A DNA stretch of 10,593 nt from NCBI GenBank assembly GCA_050014835.1, contig JBEKCO010000056.1:1-10593 (forward strand). Reading direction: 5' to 3'. Under the pieces are notes generated by a model. It saw nothing but the letters and a program-made list of their open reading frames with translations, had not been told where the DNA came from and ran no database searches. Source of the stretch: Bog-793 sp050014835. GTDB taxonomy: Bacteria; Actinomycetota; Acidimicrobiia; Acidimicrobiales; Bog-793. The translations under genes and the position numbers were made by a program. Numbering within the stretch: position 1 is the stretch's first letter; each line of letters starts with the position of its first letter. Of this stretch, positions 1 through 6,011 are shown in pieces.

Positions 1-528
1 GCGGGGATATCGATCGAGGGGACGAACGCCGAGGTGATGAAGGGCCAGTGGGAGTTCCAGGTCGGCATCTTGCCGCCGCCGGTCATCGGCGACCAGCTGT
101 GGCTGGCCCGCTGGCTGCTCTGTCGCATCGCCGAGGACTTCGGCGCCGACGTGAGCCTTGCCGCCAAGCCTGTGCCGGGTGACTGGAACGGTGCCGGGGG
201 CCACACGAACTTCTCGACCAAAGCGATGCGCGAGGGCTACAAGCCGATCCTCGCCGCCTGCGAGGCGCTGGCGAACCGTGTCGAGGACCATATCGACAAC
301 TACGGCGACGGCATCAAGGACCGGCTGACCGGAGCGCACGAGACGGCCCACTGGAGCAAGTTCCACTATGCGCCCTGGGACCGCGGCGCGTCGGTCCGGA
401 TCCCCTGGAACGTCGAGAAGGAGCAGAAGGGCTGGATCGAGGACCGCCGGCCGAACGCCAACGCCGATCCGTACGTCGTGTCCCGGCTCATCACCGAGAC
501 GGTCTGCGAGAACGCCACGAGGGGCTGA
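1..528 (+). CDS. glnII: Type II (GlnII-like) glutamine synthetase, C-terminal part; 5' end outside window
   Basis: Glutamine synthetase makes glutamine from glutamate, ammonia and ATP in the cytoplasm. The reading frame is open from base 1 to the TGA at 526-528, giving 175 residues of the C-terminal catalytic domain; the usual enzyme is about 340 residues, so about half is missing off the left edge. Type II (eukaryote-like) features are the segment NAEVMKGQWEFQVG (25-66), the DWNGAGGHTNFST signature (181-219), the conserved arginine in DRGAS near 379-393, and EDRRPNANADPY (439-474), which holds the conserved E and R of the nucleotide/glutamate site. The residue after the conserved RIP is Trp (406-408), where I expect Arg in most GSII. 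No internal GTG or ATG should be taken as the start, because homology continues to the edge. Family assignment is very sure; a GSII paralogue with another substrate cannot be excluded from half a protein. Confidence 0.93.
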   Translation, partial: AGISIEGTNAEVMKGQWEFQVGILPPPVIGDQLWLARWLLCRIAEDFGADVSLAAKPVPGDWNGAGGHTNFSTKAMREGYKPILAACEALANRVEDHIDNYGDGIKDRLTGAHETAHWSKFHYAPWDRGASVRIPWNVEKEQKGWIEDRRPNANADPYVVSRLITETVCENATRG

Positions 529-565
529 TCGGCCCGCTCGGTCCAGCGGTCGCGGCCGGCTCGCC

Positions 566-586
566 GGTGCGGTCGACAAGCGCACC
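566..586 (+). terminator. Weak hairpin after glutamine synthetase gene
   Basis: GGTGCG (566-571) and CGCACC (581-586) form a perfect 6-bp stem with a 9-base loop, 38 bases after the glutamine synthetase stop. No T-run follows. It may help end that transcript, or be chance in GC-rich DNA. Confidence 0.28.
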
Positions 587-611
587 AGTTCGTCAGGCCG
601 GTGCCACTCGG

Positions 612-617
612 TAAGGT
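612..617 (+). promoter_or_regulatory. Candidate -10 box for a leaderless bioY transcript
   Basis: TAAGGT fits the actinobacterial TAnnnT -10 consensus and lies 7 bases before GTG 625, the distance expected if transcription starts on the first base of the start codon. No good -35 is visible (TTCGTC at 589-594 has 17-base spacing but is a poor match). The same bases (AAGGTGG, 614-619 region) could instead be a Shine-Dalgarno 5 bases before GTG 625. Both readings favour 625 as the start. Confidence 0.45.
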
Positions 618-624
618 GGCCGCC

Positions 625-1236
625 GTGCCGACCGACGCCGCGACCCTTCCCCTTCGGCGACCGCTCGTCCTCGCCGACCTCGTCCCAGGGGTTCGCGCCC
701 GGGACGCCGTCCTCGTCGTCGGCGCCGCCGGTTTCGTCGGGCTCCTCGCGCAGGTCTCGATCCCGCTGTCGTGGACCCCGGTTCCGATCACGGGCCAGAC
801 ACTCGGAGTCGTCCTGGCGGGCAGCGCCCTCGGCGCCCGCCGGGCGGGCGCCGCCGTCGCCTTCTACGGCCTTGCCGGGCTCGCCGGCGTGCCCTGGTTC
901 GCCGATCACGCCGCGGGATGGCCCGGCGGACTGTTCGGCTATGTCGTCGGCTTCCTCGTCGCCGCGGTCGTCTGCGGCTGGTTCGCCGAACGGCGGGCGG
1001 ACCGGCGGATCGTGAGCTCGCTCCCGGCGATGCTGTGCGGCGATGCGATCATCTTCGCGATCGGGGTCCCGTGGCTCGCCGTCTCCTACCATTTCGGTGC
1101 CGCCGAGGCGATCGACAAGGGACTGACGCCGTTTCTCGTCGGCGAGGCGATCAAGACGGCGCTCGCCGCGGCCCTCCTCCCCGCGGCGTGGAAGATCGCT
1201 GGCGCGACGGGAAGGCCGCGCGAACTAACCCGCTAG
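625..1236 (+). CDS. bioY: BioY family biotin transporter (S component)
   Basis: This is a membrane substrate-binding protein for biotin, either the S component of an ECF transporter or acting alone. From GTG 625 it has 203 residues, normal for BioY (about 190-200). About six hydrophobic helices are visible. Family motifs are VPITGQTLGV early in the protein (from about 781), a GARRAGAAVAFYGLAGLAGVP stretch typical of BioY (about 832-894), and a glycine-rich GG.FGYVVGFLVAA segment (about 925-966). GTG 601 and GTG 616 are in-frame alternatives; 625 is chosen because TAAGGT/AAGGTGG sits just upstream and the extra residues match nothing. It has its own promoter candidate and a strong terminator, so it looks monocistronic. 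No EcfA ATPase or EcfT (BioM/BioN) gene is adjacent, as is common for solitary BioY, which must then borrow an energising module from elsewhere. I saw no clear biotin operator. Confidence 0.92.
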   Translation: MPTDAATLPLRRPLVLADLVPGVRARDAVLVVGAAGFVGLLAQVSIPLSWTPVPITGQTLGVVLAGSALGARRAGAAVAFYGLAGLAGVPWFADHAAGWPGGLFGYVVGFLVAAVVCGWFAERRADRRIVSSLPAMLCGDAIIFAIGVPWLAVSYHFGAAEAIDKGLTPFLVGEAIKTALAAALLPAAWKIAGATGRPRELTR

Positions 1237-1305
1237 CTCGACCCTGGGACACCGCGCCGCGAGCAGCCGGTACCTCCACCGGGTCATCGCCGTCCCGCAG
1301 CCGTT

Positions 1306-1345
1306 CGGCCCCGGATCCGGCCACCGTCGCAACCGGGGCCGTTTT
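1306..1345 (+). terminator. Rho-independent terminator after bioY
   Basis: CGGCCCCGG (1306-1314) and CCGGGGCCG (1333-1341) make a perfect 9-bp stem with an 18-base loop, followed directly by TTTT (1342-1345). It lies 70 bases after the bioY stop and ends 9 bases before the -10 candidate of the ABC genes, so it separates the two transcription units. The long loop is the only weak point. Confidence 0.65.
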
Positions 1346-1354
1346 CCCGGCGAG

Positions 1355-1360
1355 TAGCTT
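1355..1360 (+). promoter_or_regulatory. Candidate -10 box for a leaderless ABC-exporter operon
   Basis: TAGCTT matches TAnnnT and ends 8 bases before GTG 1369, so transcription could start at or within a base of the start codon. No Shine-Dalgarno is convincing in the intervening GGCGGGCC. A -35 would fall inside the terminator stem of bioY, and no match to TTGACA is seen there. Confidence 0.42.
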
Positions 1361-1368
1361 GGCGGGCC

Positions 1369-2343
1369 GTGGACCTGTCGAGTGACTTCACCGGGGCGGC
1401 GCGCGCGCTGACCGCGAGCGGGGAACCGCTCGTCACGGCGCGCGGGCTCGTGAAGCGGTTCGGTGAGTTCGTCGCGGTCGACGGCATCGACTTCGACATC
1501 GGGCGCGGCAGCTCCTACGGGTTCCTCGGCCCGAACGGGGCCGGGAAGACCTCGACGATGCGCATGATCGCCTGCATGTCACCGGTCTCTGCGGGAACGC
1601 TCCGGGTGCTCGGCCGCGACCCGGACCGCGACGGCCCCGAGATCCGCGCCCGGATCGGTCTCGTCCCGCAGGACGACACCCTCGATCTCGAGCTGACGGT
1701 GCTCGACAACCTCCTCGTCTACGGGCGCTACTTCGACCTGCCGCGCCGTCTGATCCGCGAACGCGCCGACGAACTGCTCGATTTCGTGCAGCTCAGCGAG
1801 CGCGCCCGCGACAAGGTCGAGTCGCTGTCCGGCGGCATGCGGCGTCGCCTCACGATCGCGCGCGCTCTCGTGTCGGAACCGGAACTGCTGATCCTCGACG
1901 AGCCGACGACGGGACTCGACCCCCAGGCTCGGCACCTGCTCTGGGATCGCCTCTACCGGTTGCGGCGCCGGGGCGTGACGCTCATCATCACGACCCATTA
2001 CATGGACGAGGCCGAGCAGCTCTGCGAGCGCCTCGCGGTGATGGACCGCGGCCGCTTCGCCGCCGAAGGCGCGCCGGCGGAGCTCATCGCGCGGTACTCG
2101 ACACGTGAAGTCGTCGAGCTGCGCTTCGGCTCGACGGAGCCGGAACACGTCGCCGACCGCCTCGACGGGATCGCCCAGCGTCGCGAGGTGCTCCCGGACC
2201 GCATCCTGCTCTACTCCGACGACGGCGACGCGACACTGGGGCGCGTCCACCGACTCGGTCTCAACCCGGAGAGCACGCTCGTGCGGCGCTCGAGCCTCGA
2301 GGACGTCTTTTTGCACCTCACCGGCCGCTCACTCGTCGACTGA
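1369..2343 (+). CDS. ABC-2 type exporter ATP-binding protein (NodI/DrrA-like)
   Basis: This is the cytoplasmic ATPase that powers export through the two permeases encoded directly downstream. The 324-residue protein has every nucleotide-binding element: Walker A GPNGAGKTS (residues 54-62), Q-loop Q101 within VPQDD, signature LSGGM (153-157), Walker B LLILDE (173-178), the GLD D-loop (182-184) and switch histidine H210 in TTHYMDEAE. The stretch MSPVSAGTLRVLGRDP, then IGLVPQDDTLD, resembles the NodI/DrrA group that exports lipo-oligosaccharides or drugs. A C-terminal region of about 100 residues, with the ELRFGS and SLEDVFLHLTGRSL elements typical of this group, follows the ATPase core. The start GTG 1369 is supported by the TAGCTT box; the first 20 residues are not conserved, so a later start is possible. 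The next gene begins 3 bases after the stop. The substrate cannot be read from the sequence. Confidence 0.93.
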   Translation: MDLSSDFTGAARALTASGEPLVTARGLVKRFGEFVAVDGIDFDIGRGSSYGFLGPNGAGKTSTMRMIACMSPVSAGTLRVLGRDPDRDGPEIRARIGLVPQDDTLDLELTVLDNLLVYGRYFDLPRRLIRERADELLDFVQLSERARDKVESLSGGMRRRLTIARALVSEPELLILDEPTTGLDPQARHLLWDRLYRLRRRGVTLIITTHYMDEAEQLCERLAVMDRGRFAAEGAPAELIARYSTREVVELRFGSTEPEHVADRLDGIAQRREVLPDRILLYSDDGDATLGRVHRLGLNPESTLVRRSSLEDVFLHLTGRSLVD

Positions 2344-2346
2344 CCG

Positions 2347-3165
2347 ATGGGCGGCGTCGTGACGGCCTTTGGCACCGCAACCCAACCGCGCGTCGGCGCC
2401 CCGCGCTGGCTGAGATCGCTCGCCTACTGGGCGTTCCAGTACAAGAGGACCTGGCGGGGCTCGGTGACGACGAGCTTCCTCTACCCGGTGCTCTACCTCG
2501 CCGCCCTTGGGGTCGGTCTCGGATCGCTCGTCGACCACCACGTGCACGCGGTCTCGGGGGTGAGCTACCTCGACTTCCTCGCGCCCGGGCTCCTCGCCGC
2601 GACGGCGATGCAGGTCGGCGCCAACGAGTCGATGTACCCGGTGATGGACGCCATCAAGTGGGGGCGGACGTACTTCGCCATGCTCGCGACACCGCTCACG
2701 GTGAAAGACGTGCTCCGCGGCCACCTCGCCTGGATCGCCGTCCGCCTCGTCACGGTCTGCGCGATCTACGTCGCCATCATGGAGGCGTTCGGAACGCTGC
2801 GCTCCGGACTCGCGGTGCTCGCCATTCCGGCGGGCGTGCTCGCGGGTCTCGCCTTCGTCACGCCGATCATGGCCTTCGCCGGGACCCAGGAGAGCGACCG
2901 GGGGTTCTCGTCGCTCTACCGGTTCGGGCTCATCCCGCTCTTCCTGTTCTCCGGGACCTTCTTCCCGATCACGCAGCTGCCCCGTTGGCTCCAGTACGTC
3001 GCCTATGCGACGCCCCTCTACCACGGCGTCGCGCTCTGCAGGGGCCTCGTCCTCGGAAACCTGGGGATCGCCGCGGGGGCGGTGCACGCCGGCTACCTCG
3101 TCGCCCTCGTCGTGGTCGGCTACGTGTTCGCGGTGCGCAGCTACCGCAAGAGGCTCGTCTGGTGA
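2347..3165 (+). CDS. ABC-2 type exporter permease, first subunit
   Basis: This 272-residue inner-membrane protein is probably one half of the transport channel. It has an N-terminal amphipathic segment (WAFQYKRTWRGS) followed by about six hydrophobic helices. It carries the family pattern YLDFLAPGLLAATAMQ (about 2566-2613), a cytoplasmic WGRTYFAMLATPLTVKDVL loop (about 2659-2715) that is typical of NodJ/DrrB permeases and likely contacts the ATPase, and the late segment FSGTFFPITQLP followed by ATPLYHGVALCRGLVLG. ATG 2347 lies 3 bases after the ATPase stop and has no clear Shine-Dalgarno, so translational coupling is likely; GTG 2359 is an alternative. It overlaps the next permease by 4 bases (GTGA at 3162-3165). 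Family assignment is firm, substrate unknown. Confidence 0.92.
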   Translation: MGGVVTAFGTATQPRVGAPRWLRSLAYWAFQYKRTWRGSVTTSFLYPVLYLAALGVGLGSLVDHHVHAVSGVSYLDFLAPGLLAATAMQVGANESMYPVMDAIKWGRTYFAMLATPLTVKDVLRGHLAWIAVRLVTVCAIYVAIMEAFGTLRSGLAVLAIPAGVLAGLAFVTPIMAFAGTQESDRGFSSLYRFGLIPLFLFSGTFFPITQLPRWLQYVAYATPLYHGVALCRGLVLGNLGIAAGAVHAGYLVALVVVGYVFAVRSYRKRLVW

Positions 3166-3974
3166 TTACGGCCGTCTCCGCTCCGTTCCGCATCACGCCG
3201 ATCGGCGTGCTGGGCTCGCGCCGCGCCCTCCGGCTCGTCGAGCGGAACCTTCTCGTCTACCGCCGGAGCTGGATCATCTTCGTCTCGGGGTTCTTCGAGC
3301 CCTTCTTCTACCTGCTCTCGATCGGCGTGGGCCTGAACAAGCTCGTTGGCGCGCTGCGCATCGGCAACGCCCTCGTCGCCTACACGGCCTACGTCGCCCC
3401 CGGTCTCCTCGCCTCCTCGGCGATGAACGGGGCGCTTTTCGACGCGACGTTCAACATGTTCTTCCGGCTGAAGATCGCCAAGACCTACGACACGATGCTC
3501 TCCACGCCGCTCGGGCCGGGCGATGTCGCGCTCGGCGAGCTCGGCTGGTCGCTCATCCGCGGCTCGACGTACTCCGGGGTGTTCATCGTCGTCATGGCGG
3601 GCTTCGGCTACGTGCTCTCGCCGTGGGCGGTGCTGTGCCTGCCAGCCGCGATCCTCATCGGGTTCTCCTTCGCCGGCGTCGGGCTGGCCGCGACCTCGTT
3701 CATGCACAGCTGGCAGGACTTCGACAAGGTGTCGCTCGCCATCATCCCGATGTTCCTTTTCTCGGCGACCTTCTACCCGTTGAGCGTCTACCCCGGATGG
3801 CTGCAGCTCGTCGTGCGGGCGACCCCCCTCTACCAGGGCGTCGCCCTGGAACGCGGCCTCGACGCCGGGGCACTGTCGGCGTCGCTCGTCGGCCACGCGA
3901 CGTACCTCGCGGTCGTGGGGCTCGCCGGCCTGGTCGTCACCTCACGGCGACTGGCGCGCCTGCTCCTGCCCTGA
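3162..3974 (+). CDS. ABC-2 type exporter permease, second subunit
   Basis: This 270-residue membrane protein is related to, but clearly different from, the permease just upstream. Both share the same plan: an amphipathic start (LVERNLLVYRRSW), an APGLLASSAMNGALFDATF segment, the cytoplasmic KTYDTMLSTPLGPGDVALGE loop (about 3480-3540), a FLFSATFYPLSVYPGWLQ segment and ATPLYQGVALERGL. This suggests an old duplication giving a heterodimeric channel. The frame is open far upstream (to 2658), but that part is the out-of-frame shadow of permease one. GTG 3162 is chosen because it overlaps the upstream TGA as GTGA, has AAGAGG (3148-3153) 8 bases before it, and homology begins there. It is the last plus-strand gene; the convergent gene's stop is 21 bases away. 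Confidence 0.92.
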   Translation: MITAVSAPFRITPIGVLGSRRALRLVERNLLVYRRSWIIFVSGFFEPFFYLLSIGVGLNKLVGALRIGNALVAYTAYVAPGLLASSAMNGALFDATFNMFFRLKIAKTYDTMLSTPLGPGDVALGELGWSLIRGSTYSGVFIVVMAGFGYVLSPWAVLCLPAAILIGFSFAGVGLAATSFMHSWQDFDKVSLAIIPMFLFSATFYPLSVYPGWLQLVVRATPLYQGVALERGLDAGALSASLVGHATYLAVVGLAGLVVTSRRLARLLLP

Positions 3975-3995
3975 TCTGGAACGGCCGGTCCGCGG

Positions 3996-4439
3996 TCAGG
4001 TCACCCGCAGCTTCAACTCGTAGGACTTCGCCGGCTTGGCGTTGCGGCCGGGGGGGAAGTACTTCAGCAGAATCGTCGTCGAGCCCGTGCCGACGGCGCG
4101 GAACGCGACCCCCTCGATCTCGGTCCCCCCGACGGAGCCCTTCGTTGCCGAGGGGTGCATGTACGCGGTCGAGACGTACTTCGCGACCGACGCCGCCGGG
4201 CCGCGTGTCACCTTCCAGGTGTATCCGCAGCTCGCCGCGCACGCCGTGAGGTCGACCACGATCTTGTCGCCGACGACCGCGGTCACCCGGGCGATCGGGG
4301 CCCGCACGATGACCGTCGCGGCCGGCTGAGGCGACTGCACCGGCACCGCGGCGCCCGCCGTCGCCACCGCCGCGAACGCGACGAGCGCCATTGCGACCGG
4401 GATCGCGACCAACCGCGCGCTGGGCCTCACCGTGCTCAC
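3996..4439 (-). CDS. Secreted chagasin-like (I42 family) putative protease inhibitor
   Basis: This small exported protein has 147 residues from GTG 4439. An N-terminal signal peptide is clear: R5/R9, a hydrophobic stretch at about 10-27, then small residues with likely cleavage near AGA-A (about 30). No lipobox cysteine is seen. The mature part follows the chagasin/I42 plan (inhibitors of papain-type cysteine proteases): VGDKIVVDL (56-64), a GY.W loop (GYTWKV, 72-77), a GG element (104-105) in SVGGTEIEGVAF, an AVGTGSTTILLKYF strand pair (115-128), and a final KSYELKLRV strand (138-146). The three inhibitory loops are altered: AASCGY replaces the usual NPTTGY, and FPPG stands where RPW or RPF is usual. 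C67 and C71 could form a disulfide in loop one. GGAG lies 5 bases before GTG. No target protease is nearby. The fold is likely; inhibitor activity is an inference. Confidence 0.68.
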   Translation of the reverse strand: MSTVRPSARLVAIPVAMALVAFAAVATAGAAVPVQSPQPAATVIVRAPIARVTAVVGDKIVVDLTACAASCGYTWKVTRGPAASVAKYVSTAYMHPSATKGSVGGTEIEGVAFRAVGTGSTTILLKYFPPGRNAKPAKSYELKLRVT

Positions 4440-4489
4440 GTCTTCTCCGCCCTCTCCGTCACCCGGCCGACCGCGAGGCGTCCGCTTGC

Positions 4490-4495
4490 ACCATA
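4490..4495 (-). promoter_or_regulatory. Candidate -10 box upstream of the chagasin-like gene
   Basis: On the minus strand this reads TATGGT, a TAnnnT match in the 119-base gap between the TrkA-like stop and GTG 4439. A start of transcription near 4483 would leave a leader of about 44 bases containing the GGAG ribosome site. No -35 match is seen, so the support is modest. Confidence 0.3.
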
Positions 4496-4558
4496 CAACC
4501 CGCGCGAACTCCCACCTCCCGGACGTGCGCCGTGGCCTCCGGCCTCCGACCGTTCCGT

Positions 4559-5221
4559 CTAGGACCCGACGAGCAGCCGGTAGACCGCCTCCTCGGCGTC
4601 CGTGGTCGCCAGCAACAGGATCTCGTCACCGGTCGCGAGCTCGATCTCGGCCCGCGGCGGCACGACACGGCTCTTGCGCACGACGGCGACGACCGTCGCG
4701 TCCCGCGGCAGCTCGAGGTCGGCGAGCGCCTTGCCCGCGACGGGCGACCCGGCGGCGAGCGTGACCTCGACGAGATGGATCTCACCGTCGCCGAGTTCGA
4801 GGAGCGGGACGAGCGACCCGACCGAGACGGCCTCCTCGACGAGGGACGTGAGCAACGCCGGCGTCGACACCGAGACGTCGACACCCCACGAGTCGTTGAA
4901 GAGCCACTGGTTCTCGGGCGTGTTCACGCGGGCGACGACGCGCGGCACCGCGAACTCCTGCTTGGCGAGCAGCGAGATGACGAGGTTGTCCTCGTCGTCG
5001 CCGGTGACGGCGACGGCGACGTCGACGTCGGCCATCCCGGCCGTGTCGAGCGAGCGCATCTCGCAGGCGTCGGCGACGACCCACGTCACGTCCAGCGCGG
5101 GCTGGTGGAGGGCGACGACCTCGCGGTCCTTCTCGATCAAAAGGACGTCGTGCCCGTTCGCCCGGAGGTCCCTGGCGATCGCCCTGCCGGTGTCCCCGGC
5201 GCCCGCGATCGCGACCTTCAC
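4559..5221 (-). CDS. TrkA family RCK protein, potassium transport regulator (second of pair)
   Basis: This 220-residue cytoplasmic protein has the two-domain RCK architecture. The N-terminal Rossmann domain (TrkA_N, about 1-130) has the GxGxxG dinucleotide loop GAGDTG (7-12) and an acidic residue at the end of strand two (E30 in LLIEKD), as in NAD(H)/adenine-nucleotide binding RCK proteins; TGDDEDN (73-79) is also typical. A TrkA_C domain follows (about 140-217), with SPVAGKALADLELP and a closing GDEILLLATTDAEEAV. Such proteins form rings that open or close a partner K+ transporter in response to nucleotides. GTG 5221 overlaps the upstream TGA as GTGA and directly begins the first beta strand, so the start is secure. 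The longer open frame upstream is only a shadow. No TrkH or KtrB gene is in the window; the permease at 6012-8423 is the only visible partner. It corresponds best to CeoC/CeoB of mycobacteria as I recall them. Confidence 0.9.
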   Translation of the reverse strand: MKVAIAGAGDTGRAIARDLRANGHDVLLIEKDREVVALHQPALDVTWVVADACEMRSLDTAGMADVDVAVAVTGDDEDNLVISLLAKQEFAVPRVVARVNTPENQWLFNDSWGVDVSVSTPALLTSLVEEAVSVGSLVPLLELGDGEIHLVEVTLAAGSPVAGKALADLELPRDATVVAVVRKSRVVPPRAEIELATGDEILLLATTDAEEAVYRLLVGS

Positions 5222-5907
5222 GGCCTGTCCTGGGGTTCGTCGTCGACCGGTTCCGGCACGGGGGTCTCGAGCAGCCGCCCGAGATCGCCCACCGAATCCC
5301 TCGTCACGATGAGGTGCAGCATGTCGCCCTCCTGGCCGACGAGCCCGTCGGTGTCGAGCCGCGGCTCCCCGCCGCGGAGCACCGCCGCGACCTTGGCCTT
5401 GCCCTCGATCGCGAGGCCGCCGAGCGGCCGTCCCGCCCACGCCTCCGGCAGCTGCCGCTCGACGAGCACGAGTTGCCCTGTCGGATCCGTCCAGGCACCC
5501 GTCTCGATCTCCGGCACGAGGCGCTGCATGACCTGCTCGATCGTCCACGTGACCGACGCCACCGTCGGGATCCCGAGCCGCTGGTAGATGAGCGCGCGCC
5601 GCGGATCGTAGATACGCGCGACGACGTTGGCGATGCCGTAGTGCTCCCGGGCGATCCGGGCCGTCAGGATGTTCGTGTTGTCCCCGCTCGTCACCGCGGC
5701 GAGGCCGCCGGCCGTCGACGCCCCGGCGGCGTTCAGGTCGTCGAGGTCGAACCCGGAACCGACGACCTTCTCGCCGGTCCAGTCGTCGGGGAGGCGGTAG
5801 AAGGACTGGGGCACCCGGTCGATGATCGAGACACCGTGACCCTGCTCGCTGAGGCGGATCGCGAGTTCGGCTCCGACCCGTCCGCAACCGACGACGACGA
5901 GGTGCAC
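5218..5907 (-). CDS. TrkA family RCK protein, potassium transport regulator (first of pair)
   Basis: This 229-residue protein is paralogous to the next gene. It has a TrkA_N Rossmann domain with GCGRVG (7-12), an acidic residue at the end of strand two (D30 in SIID), a TSGDNTNILTARIA segment (73-86) and VVARIYDP (95-102). A TrkA_C domain lies at about 143-203 (LVLVERQLPEAWAGRPLGGL, then GDMLHLIV). It ends in an acidic, proline-rich tail of about 15 residues (PVPEPVDDEPQDRP). The large open frame running upstream to 8475 is a shadow of the permease; homology starts exactly at GTG 5907. A Shine-Dalgarno is poor (GGG 3 bases upstream); a TAGGGT box is 2 bases upstream, too close for a leaderless start at this codon. 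Its stop overlaps the GTG of the second RCK gene, so the two are co-translated and probably form a hetero-oligomeric ring. Confidence 0.9.
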   Translation of the reverse strand: MHLVVVGCGRVGAELAIRLSEQGHGVSIIDRVPQSFYRLPDDWTGEKVVGSGFDLDDLNAAGASTAGGLAAVTSGDNTNILTARIAREHYGIANVVARIYDPRRALIYQRLGIPTVASVTWTIEQVMQRLVPEIETGAWTDPTGQLVLVERQLPEAWAGRPLGGLAIEGKAKVAAVLRGGEPRLDTDGLVGQEGDMLHLIVTRDSVGDLGRLLETPVPEPVDDEPQDRP

Positions 5908-5909
5908 GA

Positions 5910-5915
5910 ACCCTA
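5910..5915 (-). promoter_or_regulatory. TAGGGT box just before the first RCK gene
   Basis: The minus strand reads TAGGGT, a TAnnnT match, ending 2 bases before GTG 5907. Normal spacing would put the transcription start inside the coding region, so it either is not the promoter or acts in another register. TTGTCC (minus strand, 5938-5943) is the nearest -35-like hexamer, but the spacer would be 22 bases. Confidence 0.2.
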
Positions 5916-5949
5916 TGCAACACCGCCCGGGGTGCCGGGACAACTCCTC

Positions 5950-5961
5950 ACGGTCGACCGT
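5950..5961. promoter_or_regulatory. Perfect 12-bp palindrome between permease and first RCK gene
   Basis: ACGGTCGACCGT is a perfect palindrome centred 48 bases upstream of GTG 5907, in the 104-base gap after the KimA-like gene. Its placement would suit an operator for a dimeric regulator acting on the RCK pair. GC-rich 12-mers like this also occur by chance. Confidence 0.25.
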
Positions 5962-6011
5962 CCCATGCCGGCGGCGCGATCCGGCGCCGGTCACGAGCTG
6001 GTCCGCCCCCA

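Noticed and set aside
2658..3974. A 438-residue version of the second permease
   Set aside because: The first 168 residues are Arg/Pro-rich shadow sequence overlapping permease one. The GTGA overlap, ribosome site and homology all place the start at 3162.
3975..3995. Bidirectional terminator between the convergent genes
   Set aside because: GGAACGGCCGGTCC is only an imperfect palindrome with a mismatch and a very small loop, and there are no T-runs on either side.
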